Source: Mycobacterium sp. AZCC_0083
GTDB taxonomy: Bacteria > Actinomycetota > Actinomycetes > Mycobacteriales > Mycobacteriaceae
Reading direction: 5' to 3'
Assembly (NCBI RefSeq): GCF_014202335.1
Contig: NZ_JACHGP010000002.1
Span: forward strand, 62,001 to 126,000
Length of the DNA stretch: 64,000 bases
The translations under genes were made by a program, and so were the position numbers. This document shows, piece by piece, positions 1-8,237 of this stretch (the first letter of the stretch is position 1; each line of letters opens with the position of its first letter). The notes below the pieces were generated by a model, which saw only the letters and a program-made list of their open reading frames with translations, made no database searches and was not told the origin of the DNA.

Positions 1-248
1 GCGTCGACGATCCTGCGCGGGCTCAACGGATCCCGCAGGTCGGCCCGAAGGGATTCGAAGGTGAAGCCCGCTTCGGTGAACTCGGCCGACGTGGCCGCCA
101 GCTTCTCGTCCTTGACGTCGACCAGAAGCACCGTCGCGCCCCGACCGAGCAACGCCCGCGAAATGCCCTTGCCGACACCCTGAGCGGCACCCGTCACGAT
201 CGCGGTGCGTCCCGCCAGCGACTGCGGGTGGGAGAAGCCGGTGCTCAC
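1..248 (-). CDS. SDR-family oxidoreductase, N-terminal part (cut by window edge)
   Basis: Only the first ~82 codons lie in the window. Read on the minus strand from GTG at 248, the protein starts VSTGFSHPQSLAGR and then has the Rossmann glycine motif TGAAQGVGKGI followed by VLLVDVKDEKL, the usual first beta-alpha-beta unit of a short-chain dehydrogenase with an acidic residue for NAD(H) choice. The catalytic Ser-Tyr-Lys lies off the left edge. The start overlaps the stop of the upstream VOC gene as GTGA (245-248), so the two are probably translationally coupled. The substrate cannot be read from this fragment. Confidence 0.85.
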   Translation of the reverse strand, partial: MSTGFSHPQSLAGRTAIVTGAAQGVGKGISRALLGRGATVLLVDVKDEKLAATSAEFTEAGFTFESLRADLRDPLSPRRIVD

Positions 249-718
249 GCGTCACCACCGGGAATGCCCCTGTGCAGTTCGGCTGGGTTGCGCGCGCCGT
301 CGGGGAACTGCACGAACTCGATCACCGTGCCGTCGGGATCGGTGACGAAGAACATCCGTACACCCTCGACTTCGAAGGGGTTCTGCGCACGGTCGCCCAC
401 CGCGTCCCTGATCGTCGCGTGAGCATGATCGAGGTCCGGTACGGAGAACGAAATCACCTGCAGACCAACGGGTTTGTACGCTGCCGGCGAATCGTCGGCG
501 CGTTGCCCTGGCAGGCGCAGCAACTCGATGCTGGTACCGCCGACGAGGCCACCGATCGCGCGGCCAGAGAACGGCTCACCCGCGAGTTCCTGGTCGAAGA
601 CGACGTCCATGCCGAGCACGTCGCGGTAGAAGGCGAGCGCACGGTCCATGTCGCTGACCGCGATGACCACGTGCGAGAACTGCGTGTCGAGGCCGGCATC
701 GGCCTTCCCGTCCGGCAT
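245..718 (-). CDS. VOC-family (glyoxalase/dioxygenase superfamily) protein
   Basis: A 157-residue protein with two vicinal-oxygen-chelate modules. The first begins around residue 14 (FSHVVIAVSDMDRALAFYRDVLGM), and the second carries FFVTDPDGTVIEFVQFP near the C-terminus, including the metal-ligand-type Glu of this fold. A His, a mid-protein Glu and the terminal Glu are present, so a metal site is plausible. Family members are glyoxalases, epimerases and ring-cleavage dioxygenases; the exact reaction is unknown. It is coupled by a 4-bp GTGA overlap to the downstream SDR gene, which suggests both act on one substrate. Its ATG overlaps the possible ATG of the divergent SRPBCC gene at 716-719. 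Confidence 0.85.
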   Translation of the reverse strand: MPDGKADAGLDTQFSHVVIAVSDMDRALAFYRDVLGMDVVFDQELAGEPFSGRAIGGLVGGTSIELLRLPGQRADDSPAAYKPVGLQVISFSVPDLDHAHATIRDAVGDRAQNPFEVEGVRMFFVTDPDGTVIEFVQFPDGARNPAELHRGIPGGDA

Positions 719-1214
719 GCCGTCAAACTACCGCTACATTCGGCTGGTGAACCGCGGAACCAGTTGGTGGATCGCCAGTGCGGAGCGCACCATCACCGAC
801 GTCGTCCCCGCCCCGCCCGATGAAGTCAGGGCGTTCTACGTCGACCTCGACAACATCAAGGTGGTCCACCCGCTGGTGGTCTCGGTGCAGTCCACCGCGC
901 GGACGCAGACGGCGGACGGCTACACCCAGACCTACCGCGTCCGCGACCGCATTCCGCTAGGGCCACTCGCGTTGGGCATCGCCTATACGGCGCGTCTGGA
1001 CGTGCCACTGCACGGCGACGTGCTGACCGAGGCGCGGCAGTTTCCTCGTGTCGAACTCGACGGCGTCGTGTCGTTCGAGGAGGAGGGCAACGGCACCCGC
1101 GTCACGGAGCGCCTGGTGATCCGGGCCCCTCGTCCGCTGGCGGCGACGACGGTACGTCAGGCCGTCGCCGCGCACGTCGAGATGCTGGCGGGCATCCGCA
1201 GGCACTTCGCCTGA
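717..1214 (+). CDS. SRPBCC-fold (polyketide cyclase/START-like) protein
   Basis: The conserved part runs from SAERTITDVVPAPPDEVRAFYVDLDNIKVVHPLVVSV and has the N-terminal strand plus helix of the SRPBCC/Bet v1 lipid- or ligand-binding fold. A typical C-terminal helix follows (VRQAVAAHVEMLAGIRRHF). The start is uncertain: ATG at 717 gives 165 residues, GTG at 747 gives 155, and neither has a convincing Shine-Dalgarno. Such proteins bind hydrophobic ligands or act as cyclases; no substrate can be inferred. It is divergent from the VOC/SDR pair, and the two start regions overlap. Confidence 0.7.
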   Translation: MPSNYRYIRLVNRGTSWWIASAERTITDVVPAPPDEVRAFYVDLDNIKVVHPLVVSVQSTARTQTADGYTQTYRVRDRIPLGPLALGIAYTARLDVPLHGDVLTEARQFPRVELDGVVSFEEEGNGTRVTERLVIRAPRPLAATTVRQAVAAHVEMLAGIRRHFA

Positions 1215-1218
1215 GCCG

Positions 1219-2886
1219 TCACGCTTCTGGGCCGACCGCGATCTCCTTGGCCCAGCGGTAATCGGCCTTCCCCGCGGGGGACCGCTGCACCTTTGCCGTG
1301 CGGATGAACGCCTTGGGAATCTTGTAGCGTGCGATGGACTTCTGGCACACGTCGGCGAGTTCCTCGTCGGTGGCGGATCCGCCCTCGGCAAGTTGCACGA
1401 TCGCCACGACCTCACTGCCCCAACGCTCGGATGGCCTGCCGACGACCACCACGTCGTAGACATCCGGGTGGGCGGCGATGGCGCGTTCGACCTCCTCGGC
1501 GAAGATCTTCTCGCCTCCGGAGTTGATCGTCACCGAGTCGCGGCCAAGCAATTGGATGCGGCCGTCGTCGAGAACATTGGCCCTGTCGCCTGGCACCGAC
1601 CACCGCACCCCGTCGATCGTGGGGAACGTACGCGCGGACTTCGCCTCGTCGCCGAGATACCCGAGGGGGATGAGGTCGCGGCGGGCCAACCAGCCCTGAC
1701 CCTCGCCGGGCGAGAGCACCCGGTCCAGGTCTGCGGAGATCACGGCGGTATCGGACTGCGGGGTGAATGTCGCGGCCTGCGTTTCGGTGCCTGCGGTGCT
1801 GTAGGTGCTCATCTGGGCGCCGGACTCGGATGCGCCGACCGCGTCGAGCAACATCACGTGCGGAAGTGCGGTGAGGATGCGTTCCCGCACCGTCGGCGAC
1901 AGCGGGGCGCCACCGTTGGTGATGGTCACCAACCCGGACAGGTCGTAGTCACCCGTCTCGATCTCGTCGAGCAGCGGTCGGGCGATCGCATCACCGACCA
2001 CCGGGATGCCCATCACCCGCTCGCGCTCGGCAAGTCGCAGTACCGCTGCGGGGCGCATGCGCTCCACGTCGTCGGGAATGACCAGGCGCCCGCCCATCGT
2101 CACGGTGTTGTAGGCGGCCCACTGGGCGGCACCGTGCATGAACGGCGGGATCACCATGATTGCGAACGCCCCTGCCGACGCGCGGGCCTTGTCGGCGAGT
2201 TCGACGTAGGAGGCCATGGCTTGGTCGCTGCCGAATGGCCGTCCTCCCATCGACGATACGAAGATGTCGTGCTGGCGCCACAGCACGCCCTTGGGCATCC
2301 CCGTGGTGCCGCCGGTGTACAGGACGTAGAGATCGTCGCCCGACGTCGACGGCATGCCGTCCGGCGGGGCAGGGGTGGCGAGGATCGTCTCGTAGTCGAC
2401 TGCGCCGGGCAGCAACTCGTTACCGGATCCGTCAGCGACCTGAATCAGTACTTCGAGGGCGGGCAGCCGGTCGCGGATCGCGGCCACCCGCGATGCGAAC
2501 TCCGCCGGATAGACCAGTGCCCGGGCCTTCGAGTCGGTGAGCAGGTAGACCAGCTCTTCCGCGACGTAGCGGTAGCTGGCGTTGAACGGGGCCACCCGCG
2601 TGCGGTAGCTGCCGATCATCGCCTCGAGGTACTCGTTGCCGTTGCGCAGGTAGATGGCGAGGTGATCCTGACCCGATTCATGCCCTGCGAGCGAGTCGCG
2701 CTCGGTGTGGCAGCCGAGTCCGACCGACGCCAGGTAGTGCGCGAACCCGTCCACTCGGGCGTCGACGTCGGCGTAGCTAAGGTGCCGGTCGCGCCAGGTC
2801 AGGAACGTCTGGTCGGGAATCGCCCGCGCGACGGTGCCGAACACATCGGACAAGTTGAAGGACACGTCACTCATGACAACGCTCAC
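1219..2886 (-). CDS. Acyl-CoA synthetase (FadD-type, AMP-binding)
   Basis: A 555-residue member of the adenylate-forming superfamily, expected to activate a fatty or steroid side-chain carboxylate to acyl-CoA using ATP and CoA. The P-loop-like motif YTGGTTGMPKG lies around residue 190. The C-terminal domain has the GxW/GDR hinge region (SVPGDRANVLDDGRIQLLGRDS) and ends with KIPKAFIRTAKVQRSPAGKADYRW, containing the catalytic Lys. Full length for the family. The N-terminus resembles mycobacterial FadD17/FadD19-like synthetases. Start ATG at 2886; a second Met lies four codons in. The promoter region holds a strong inverted repeat (2894-2924), probably an operator. Confidence 0.9.
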   Translation of the reverse strand: MSVVMSDVSFNLSDVFGTVARAIPDQTFLTWRDRHLSYADVDARVDGFAHYLASVGLGCHTERDSLAGHESGQDHLAIYLRNGNEYLEAMIGSYRTRVAPFNASYRYVAEELVYLLTDSKARALVYPAEFASRVAAIRDRLPALEVLIQVADGSGNELLPGAVDYETILATPAPPDGMPSTSGDDLYVLYTGGTTGMPKGVLWRQHDIFVSSMGGRPFGSDQAMASYVELADKARASAGAFAIMVIPPFMHGAAQWAAYNTVTMGGRLVIPDDVERMRPAAVLRLAERERVMGIPVVGDAIARPLLDEIETGDYDLSGLVTITNGGAPLSPTVRERILTALPHVMLLDAVGASESGAQMSTYSTAGTETQAATFTPQSDTAVISADLDRVLSPGEGQGWLARRDLIPLGYLGDEAKSARTFPTIDGVRWSVPGDRANVLDDGRIQLLGRDSVTINSGGEKIFAEEVERAIAAHPDVYDVVVVGRPSERWGSEVVAIVQLAEGGSATDEELADVCQKSIARYKIPKAFIRTAKVQRSPAGKADYRWAKEIAVGPEA

Positions 2887-2893
2887 AATCGAT

Positions 2894-2924
2894 GACCATA
2901 CATCCCATCGCTAACTGTATGGTC
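2894..2924. promoter_or_regulatory. Inverted repeat, probable operator of the acyl-CoA synthetase gene
   Basis: Perfect 9-bp arms GACCATACA (2894-2902) and TGTATGGTC (2916-2924) are separated by 13 bases, centred about 23 bases upstream of the fadD-type ATG. Arm length and symmetry fit a dimeric repressor site, but the regulator is not identifiable; it is not the KstR or KstR2 consensus as I know them. Confidence 0.5.
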
Positions 2925-2952
2925 GGCGGATTCGTGGTCAATTGGCGTGTGC

Positions 2953-3381
2953 TCAGCCGGGGAAGAAGCCGGCCCCCGTCAGCGTGCCCGGCTGCCAACC
3001 CTGCGCTCCGAGGCACACCATCGGGCGGCCGTCGGGCGCCTGTGCCGCCGACTTCGGGCCGGGGCACGGGGCGCCGATGTCCTGCTGGCCGAAGAGGGGG
3101 TAGGACGACACCCAGAATCCGGTGTAGATCGGCGGCCACTGATTCGGAATCCAATGGCAGGCCAAGGCCTCGCCGCCGGGGCCACGGCCGAAGGTGAACA
3201 GCTGATAGTTGTCGCACGGCGCGCTCAGTGAGGCGTCGTAGTTCATGCCGGGTACATCGGTCGAGTAGCGGCCCGGATGATCGGGATAGTGGTTGTCCGG
3301 ATCGGCGACGGCCGACGGCGCCACGCCGACGGCGGCGGCCGCAGCGATGCCGGCCGTAGCTACCAAGAGTTTGCGAATCAT
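2953..3381 (-). CDS. Small secreted protein, mycobacterial type, function unknown
   Basis: 142 residues. The N-terminus (MIRKLLVATAGIAAAAAVGVAPSAVA) is a classic Sec signal peptide with predicted cleavage before DPDNHYP. The mature part has four cysteines (APCDNY, ALACHW, GAPCPG, MVCLGA), probably two disulfides, and is rich in Pro, Gly, Trp and Tyr. Small exported proteins like this are common in mycobacteria and their roles are not known. It stands alone between the fadD gene and another minus-strand gene. Confidence 0.8.
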   Translation of the reverse strand: MIRKLLVATAGIAAAAAVGVAPSAVADPDNHYPDHPGRYSTDVPGMNYDASLSAPCDNYQLFTFGRGPGGEALACHWIPNQWPPIYTGFWVSSYPLFGQQDIGAPCPGPKSAAQAPDGRPMVCLGAQGWQPGTLTGAGFFPG

Positions 3382-3456
3382 GTCGGTGAGCCCTCCCTCG
3401 GCGTTGTGGCGAAGCCTAATGGGTGGGACGTGGCCGGCGAGCGGTTTCTCGGCCGG

Positions 3457-3816
3457 CTACTCGGGTGAGTCGAGCACGCTCACCGCGATGCCGTAGGGCA
3501 GGAACCGCACCTTGCGGGTGGGGTCGGTGTTGGTCTTGTTGGCGCGCAACGCGTCGAGTTCGCTGGGGTAGACCTCTTCGATGTGAGCACCGCCCTCGGC
3601 GTCCACGCTGTAGATCGCCCAGACGCCGTCACCCGTCTCACCGGCGGTCTCGGGTTCCGACTTGGGCCGCGACTGTCGCGTGATCTGATCCAGCAGGGTG
3701 GCCCAGCCTGCGCCCTTGCCGAGGCGGTCGAGTGCGTCGCGGAGGCCGTCGCCGGCCTCCCGGAACACGCGGTCGAAATCCTCGGGGTCGATGCCGAACG
3801 GTCCGTTCTGGCTCAT
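3457..3816 (-). CDS. Conserved mycobacterial small protein, function unknown
   Basis: Start chosen at ATG 3816 because a strong Shine-Dalgarno (AAGGAGG) lies just upstream; this gives 119 residues starting MSQNGPFGIDPEDFDRVFREA. The protein has an amphipathic helical first half (DGLRDALDRLGKGAGWATLLDQI) and a beta-rich second half (VWAIYSVDAEGGAHIEEVYPSELDALRANK ... VRFLPYGIAVSVLD). No signal peptide or membrane segment. I do not recognise a function. Confidence 0.75.
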   Translation of the reverse strand: MSQNGPFGIDPEDFDRVFREAGDGLRDALDRLGKGAGWATLLDQITRQSRPKSEPETAGETGDGVWAIYSVDAEGGAHIEEVYPSELDALRANKTNTDPTRKVRFLPYGIAVSVLDSPE

Positions 3817-3934
3817 CGCCGCCTCCTTGAAGATGGATCGTGACGCGGGCTCGCGGTCTTCCACCAGTGTGCGCGTCGTCGGCAATGTTCGCCACGGTGC
3901 CCACCGGGGCGGGCCTCTGGTAGACGATGAGGTC

Positions 3935-4768
3935 ATGCCCGATCATCAGCCCGCAGGCACGGCACCCACCCGCGCCGAGTTGTTGGCCACCGTCGAGAGA
4001 TCGCCCGCGGCCCTGCGCACACACGACCGGCGCGCCTGGGTCGACCTCTTCACTCCTGGTGGGCGGGTCGACGATCCGGTCGGTTCCGCGCCGCACCATG
4101 GCCGCGACGAGATCGAACGCTTCTACGACACGTTCATCGCACCTCGCGACATCACGATCCACCGCGACGGCGACTTCGTGGTCGGGCGCACGGTCGTGCG
4201 CGATGTCGAGCTCGAGGCGGCGATGGCGGATTCGCTGGTGATGAGGATTCCTGCCTACCTGCGGTACGACGTCGAAGAAGTCGACGGCGAGCTGAGAATT
4301 GCCCGGCTGCAAGCACACTGGGAGCTGCCCGCGATGGTGATGCAATTCGCCAAGGGTGGCCTGGCCGCAGTGCCGGCTGGCTTGTCGTTGTCCCGCGGGC
4401 TGCTGGTCAACCAGGGTGTCGGGGGAACGCTGGGCTTTCTGTCGGGGTTCAGGGGAGTCGGGGCGCGCGGCAAGCGCCACCTGTCCGGATTCCTCGACGA
4501 CGCCTGCGCGGGCGACGAGGTGGCCGTCCGGCGTCGAATGTCCGATCAGGTGCACATCACGCTCGGCGACGACGAGCGGATCGCCACGTCCGACCTGGTG
4601 AGCCGGTTGGCGGGTGGCCGCCCACACAAGCTGATCGCCGCAGGCAACACGGTGGCGGTACGGATCGAATCGAGCGGACAGCGCCAGGTGGTCATCGCCG
4701 AGATGCGGCCCAAAACGCTCGCGACGGTCAGGATGCGATTGTTCGGGCCAGGATCTCAGCGCGACTGA
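3935..4768 (+). CDS. NTF2-like (SnoaL/ketosteroid-isomerase fold) protein, two-domain
   Basis: From ATG 3935 the protein has 277 residues. The first ~125 residues form an NTF2-like unit (helix LRTHDRRAWVDLFTPGGRVDDPVGSAPHHGRDEIERFYDTFIAP, then beta strands). A linker rich in Gly and small hydrophobics follows, then a second NTF2-like half (FLDDACAGDEVAVRRRMSDQVHITLGDDERIATSDLV). Members include ketosteroid isomerases, cyclases and non-enzymatic binders. It is divergent from the small protein upstream and followed by an unknown gene 53 bases on. The linker (QFAKGGLAAVPAGLSLSRGLLVNQG) might associate with membrane. Confidence 0.8.
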   Translation: MPDHQPAGTAPTRAELLATVERSPAALRTHDRRAWVDLFTPGGRVDDPVGSAPHHGRDEIERFYDTFIAPRDITIHRDGDFVVGRTVVRDVELEAAMADSLVMRIPAYLRYDVEEVDGELRIARLQAHWELPAMVMQFAKGGLAAVPAGLSLSRGLLVNQGVGGTLGFLSGFRGVGARGKRHLSGFLDDACAGDEVAVRRRMSDQVHITLGDDERIATSDLVSRLAGGRPHKLIAAGNTVAVRIESSGQRQVVIAEMRPKTLATVRMRLFGPGSQRD

Positions 4769-4821
4769 TTTCGGCGGCGTTGCAATGTCCGGTGGTACGG
4801 ACGTGAGACGGTTACCCCACC

Positions 4822-5403
4822 ATGTCTGAGCACGAAACCCTGTCTGAGTACAAAACGATGACCTACGAGGAATTCGGCCGCCAATTCTTCGAGATCGCCG
4901 TCACCGAACAACGCGTCGGCGACGCGATCGCGACCATCGCCGGCGACGAGTTCGAGATGGGCCCGATGGGTCAGGGGCCTGGCGGGATCGCCAAGGTCAC
5001 CGCCAGGGTGAAGATCCAGACACCGACGGTCACCCGCCATGTCGGTGAGCAGATCACCTTCTCGATCCGCATCCCGCTCGAGATCGACATGGTCATCGAC
5101 CTGCGCATCGACAAGCCCCGGTTCATGGTGTTCGGAGAGATCGCACTTGGGGCGACGGCGGTGGCTGCCGAACCGTTGCTGCTCATCCTCGACGTACACA
5201 AACCGCGGCCGTCGGACATCGCGATCCACGTCACGTCGACATCGCTACGGGCCGAACTGTTGCGCATCGTCGGCGGGGTCGACGCGGAGATCAAGCGCTT
5301 CATCTCTGCTCACGTGTCGCGCGAGATCGACAGCCCGGGGTCGCGAAAGGCCAAGATCATCGACATCGGTGGGCAGATCGCGTCGGTGTGGCAAGGACCG
5401 TAA
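4822..5403 (+). CDS. Conserved actinobacterial protein, function unknown
   Basis: 193 residues, start ATG 4822. After MTYEEFGRQFFEIAVTEQRVGDAIATIAGDEFEMGPMGQGPGG the protein is almost entirely beta strand (KVTARVKIQTPTVTRH, ITFSIRIPLEIDMVIDLRID, IAIHVTSTSLRAELLRIVGGVDAEIKRFISAHVSREI), reminiscent of a lipid-binding beta-sandwich such as the BPI or SMP types, but this is only a shape argument. No signal peptide. Same strand as the NTF2-like gene before it and the DUF732 gene after it. Confidence 0.75.
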   Translation: MSEHETLSEYKTMTYEEFGRQFFEIAVTEQRVGDAIATIAGDEFEMGPMGQGPGGIAKVTARVKIQTPTVTRHVGEQITFSIRIPLEIDMVIDLRIDKPRFMVFGEIALGATAVAAEPLLLILDVHKPRPSDIAIHVTSTSLRAELLRIVGGVDAEIKRFISAHVSREIDSPGSRKAKIIDIGGQIASVWQGP

Positions 5404-5454
5404 TTGGGCTCCCAGGATTCGGCCGATCGCAGGATTCGGCCGTACGCTCTACCA

Positions 5455-5829
5455 ATGGCCCGTAGAACGACGAAGACCACACGCCTCGCCGCCCTAGTGG
5501 TCGGCGCGTTTGCCATGGCCGTGCCGTTGGCGGCGCAGGCACAGGCCGACCCGTCCGACGATGCGTTCATCGATTCATTGAGCAGTGCCGGACTCGGCGC
5601 CACCAACCCTGCCGACGCCGTCGCGCTTGGTCAATCGGTATGCCCGATGCTCGCGCAGCCAGGACAGACCGCGGCGGACGCCGCAGCCCAGGTCGCCAAC
5701 GTCGCGGGCATGTCACTCGGCCCGGCCACCATGTTCACCGGGCTGGCCATCACGGCGTTCTGTCCGGGCGCGGTCACCGCGATCGGCAACGGGGAATCGC
5801 CGATACCGCCCGGGCTATTCGGCTTCTGA
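5455..5829 (+). CDS. DUF732 secreted protein
   Basis: Start ATG 5455 gives 124 residues: a Sec signal peptide (MARRTTKTTRLAALVVGAFAMAVPLAAQAQA) followed by DPSDDAFIDSLSSAGLGATNPADAVALGQSVCPMLAQ, the hallmark of the DUF732 family of mycobacterial exported helical proteins. There are two conserved Cys in the mature part (SVCPML and TAFCPG). Function unknown. The last 15 bases overlap the end of the convergent SGNH hydrolase gene. Confidence 0.88.
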   Translation: MARRTTKTTRLAALVVGAFAMAVPLAAQAQADPSDDAFIDSLSSAGLGATNPADAVALGQSVCPMLAQPGQTAADAAAQVANVAGMSLGPATMFTGLAITAFCPGAVTAIGNGESPIPPGLFGF

Positions 5830-6645
5830 GCCGACCGACCAGCCACGTACGCTCTCGAGACCCTGCAGGCCGTCAAGGACGGGCCGTTTAGGGACTCGAC
5901 CGGTACCGCCGGAGAGCCCCCTGAAATGGCGCCACATCCACGGCATCAATAGGTTTTGCGCCCACAAGGCCTGCGAGTAGAAGCGCGACCGGAAACCCGG
6001 AAGCACCACGTCGGGTCGCGCGTGAGCCCAGTCGTGATTGCTCCCTGGAAGGCCGAGTGCCTCGGCGGCCGCGGCGGCGAACAATGCGTGCCCCCTTGGT
6101 GATCCGTGCACGCGGTCGGTGCTCCAGGTGTCGGGGTCGGTCATCGACGGGGCGCCGTAGAGGTCGACGAGCCGGAAGGCGTGCCGGGCGGCCGCGGTCC
6201 GGATCACGTGGTTGATCTCGACCACCCGGCCTGCGATGAGTCTTCCCACCGGGAGGATGCGGGCCAGGTCGGGGAACGTCGTCGTGACGATGGTCGCGCC
6301 CGATTCGGCGAGCCTGTCGTGCAGGTAGTCCAGGTCGGCCAGCGCGCGGTCGAACGAACGCCCGGGCCGGGTGACGTCGTTCATGCCGATGCAGGTGGTG
6401 ATCAGGTCCGGCTCCATGGCCAGCGCCGCGGGCAGCTGGTCGTCGAGGACGTCGCGGATGCGTCTGCTCCGCACCGCGAGGTTGGCGTAGGCGACACCGG
6501 GCTGCAGCGTGTCAAGCATGACCGCCAGCCGATCGGCGAAGCCGTACACCCCGTTGGTGTCGTCACCGTCCCACAGGCCCTCGGTCTGGCTGTCGCCGAT
6601 TGCGACGTAGCGGGAGTAGCCGCCCCAGAATTCACCATCACCCAC
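5815..6645 (-). CDS. SGNH/GDSL-type hydrolase (esterase)
   Basis: 276 residues. Block I is YVAIGDSQTEG (Ser nucleophile near residue 19), block II is supplied by NLAVRSRR, block III is GMND near residue 88, and block V is DRVHGS near residue 178 with the catalytic Asp and His. There is no signal peptide, so a cytoplasmic esterase or lipase acting on acyl esters is likely. Long C-terminal tail after ARPDVVLPGFRSRFYSQALWAQNLLMPWMWRHFRG, similar to other mycobacterial SGNH proteins such as Rv0518. Start is probably ATG 6645. Confidence 0.9.
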   Translation of the reverse strand: MGDGEFWGGYSRYVAIGDSQTEGLWDGDDTNGVYGFADRLAVMLDTLQPGVAYANLAVRSRRIRDVLDDQLPAALAMEPDLITTCIGMNDVTRPGRSFDRALADLDYLHDRLAESGATIVTTTFPDLARILPVGRLIAGRVVEINHVIRTAAARHAFRLVDLYGAPSMTDPDTWSTDRVHGSPRGHALFAAAAAEALGLPGSNHDWAHARPDVVLPGFRSRFYSQALWAQNLLMPWMWRHFRGLSGGTGRVPKRPVLDGLQGLESVRGWSVGSEAE

Positions 6646-6709
6646 GACCGAGACTTTAATCGCGCCGCGTCGGGATGCCCGCAGGGTGCGGCGTGCGCGG
6701 CACCGCGTG

Positions 6710-7510
6710 TCACCCGCGTGTTGGCCAGATCGGGCTGAGCGGACGCCCGACGACGCTGAGCTGACCGATGAGGTCCTCCAACCGGGCGCGGGGCACGTCC
6801 ATGTGCCATTGCGGCAACGTCCCCGTGAGTTTCACGACGCCGGGGGCCAGATCGACGTCGGTGAGCTGGAGCCCACGGGGCAACTCGGGCAGCTGGACGC
6901 GGTAGCCGGGAGTGTTCTGCGGCAGCGCCCACCTGCGGCGCCGCACGATCGCGCGTGGTGTGATCCACAGCGTCGACCCGTCGATGTGCGTTTCGACCTC
7001 GACGTGACCGCTGCCCTTGCGACGGGCCAGGCTGATCCGGGCGATGCCGTCGGGTCCGATCTCGCCCGATAGCCGCGGCGCGGCCCACCGGAACAGCTCG
7101 TCGAGCACCGGCGCCGGCAGTTCAAGGGTGAGCTCGACCGGCGCGGCTACCAGAACCGGGGGCACGGACGCGCGGACGTGCACGTTCTGCAGCATCGCGC
7201 TGGCCATGTCGAAGTGGTGGCCGTTCCAGCGCAGGTCCCTGGCTTCGAGGCGGACGTCGTTGAGCTGACCGACCGCGAGGCCGCGCAAGTCGAGCCGCGA
7301 GTCGAACTCGGTGATCGTCAGGACCAGGTCGCCGTCGGCCAACCTGACGGCAAGCCGCCTGCCGACGATCAGTCGGCGCAGGGTGAGGAAGAGCGTGCGA
7401 TAGGCGGCCGCTGCGCCGGAGTTCACCACGGCCGCCGTCGACCAGAACGCGGCCAGCACGTCCAGCGGGCGGAGGGGATCCCAGCGGCGCGGCGGTCCAG
7501 GACGCGTCAT
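6710..7510 (-). CDS. LmeA-like/DUF2993-type lipid-binding protein (tentative)
   Basis: 266 residues from ATG 7510. The sequence is a run of amphipathic beta strands (LADGDLVLTITEFDSRLDLRGLAVGQLNDVRLEARDLRWNG, VELTLELPAPVLDELFRW, GHVEVETHIDGSTLWITPRAIVRRRR), the pattern of DUF2993, the family of the mycobacterial phospholipid-binding LmeA. The hydrophobic stretch at residues 15-45 (VLAAFWSTAAVVNSGAAAAYRTLF) may be membrane-associating. Family assignment is from pattern only. It lies just downstream of the TetR gene on the same strand, with a 34-base gap. Confidence 0.6.
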   Translation of the reverse strand: MTRPGPPRRWDPLRPLDVLAAFWSTAAVVNSGAAAAYRTLFLTLRRLIVGRRLAVRLADGDLVLTITEFDSRLDLRGLAVGQLNDVRLEARDLRWNGHHFDMASAMLQNVHVRASVPPVLVAAPVELTLELPAPVLDELFRWAAPRLSGEIGPDGIARISLARRKGSGHVEVETHIDGSTLWITPRAIVRRRRWALPQNTPGYRVQLPELPRGLQLTDVDLAPGVVKLTGTLPQWHMDVPRARLEDLIGQLSVVGRPLSPIWPTRG

Positions 7511-7544
7511 GACACCAGCATCCTCTTCGTCGGACGTGGGTTGG

Positions 7545-8177
7545 TCAGTCGGGAGCGGTGAATGCGTTCAGCAGCGATCGCATCGACCGCGCCACCGCGT
7601 GGCGCGTCTCGACCGGGTCCGCGGAATTCGCGATCAGCATGGCGCCGCGGGTGAGCGCCCCGAGGAGCAGGCTGGTGGTGGTGTCCGGATCGTCTATCTG
7701 GGTTGCGCCGGCTTCGGCGACGGACACCAGGGCATGCATGATCGCGGCGTGGGCGTACTGCTCGTCGAGTTCGGTGAACCGGGCGAGCCCGAGCACCGCT
7801 GGGCCGTCCAGGACCAGGATTCGCTGAATGTCGGGTTGCAGGATTCCGTCGAGGAAGGCGTCGACGCCGCGGGCGAGGTCATCGCGTTTCTTCGCGGGAC
7901 CGTCGTCTGCCGTGCTCTGCGCGGCCGTGGTCGCCGCCATCAACAGGTCGATGTGCGCCTGCGTGAAGACCGCCTCGAAAAGGGCTGTCTTGGTGGGGAA
8001 GTGGTGATAGAGGGCGCCCGTGGTTACCCGCGCTTCGCGAGCGAGATCCTCGACGGAGGTGGATCGGAAGCCGTTCTCGCCGAAGAGGCGGCGCCCGGCG
8101 GCGAGCAGCGCGGCGCGGGTCTGGGCGACCTGCACGGCACGCAGCGATGCCGGCTGCTCGGGTTCCGGTTCACGCAT
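7545..8177 (-). CDS. TetR-family transcriptional regulator
   Basis: 210 residues. The N-terminal helix-turn-helix is typical (TRAALLAAGRRLFGENGFRSTSVEDLAREARVTTGALYHHFPTKTALFEAVF). The C-terminal ligand domain is helical and unassigned. It is divergent from the maleylpyruvate-isomerase-like gene at 8308; the AT-rich stretch between them has a likely promoter and imperfect inverted repeat (8238-8267), so it may control itself and that gene. A GAGCGAAGCGAC repeat lies in its leader. Confidence 0.92.
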   Translation of the reverse strand: MREPEPEQPASLRAVQVAQTRAALLAAGRRLFGENGFRSTSVEDLAREARVTTGALYHHFPTKTALFEAVFTQAHIDLLMAATTAAQSTADDGPAKKRDDLARGVDAFLDGILQPDIQRILVLDGPAVLGLARFTELDEQYAHAAIMHALVSVAEAGATQIDDPDTTTSLLLGALTRGAMLIANSADPVETRHAVARSMRSLLNAFTAPD

Positions 8178-8188
8178 CTCGTACTCCT

Positions 8189-8210
8189 CCGGGGCGAGCG
8201 AAGCGACGGG
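8189..8210. repeat. Dispersed GAGCGAAGCGAC repeat, copy B1
   Basis: The sequence ccggggcgagcgaagcgacggg just upstream of the TetR start shares its core with six other copies in this window (see findings). Confidence 0.6.
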
Positions 8211-8237
8211 AAATGTCTCGTTGGCGACCCGCTCACC

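Noticed and set aside
1393..2895. Long open frame on the plus strand opposite the acyl-CoA synthetase
   Set aside because: Antisense shadow in high-GC DNA; its translation is rich in His, Arg and Gly and has no domain, while the minus strand is a clear FadD-type enzyme.
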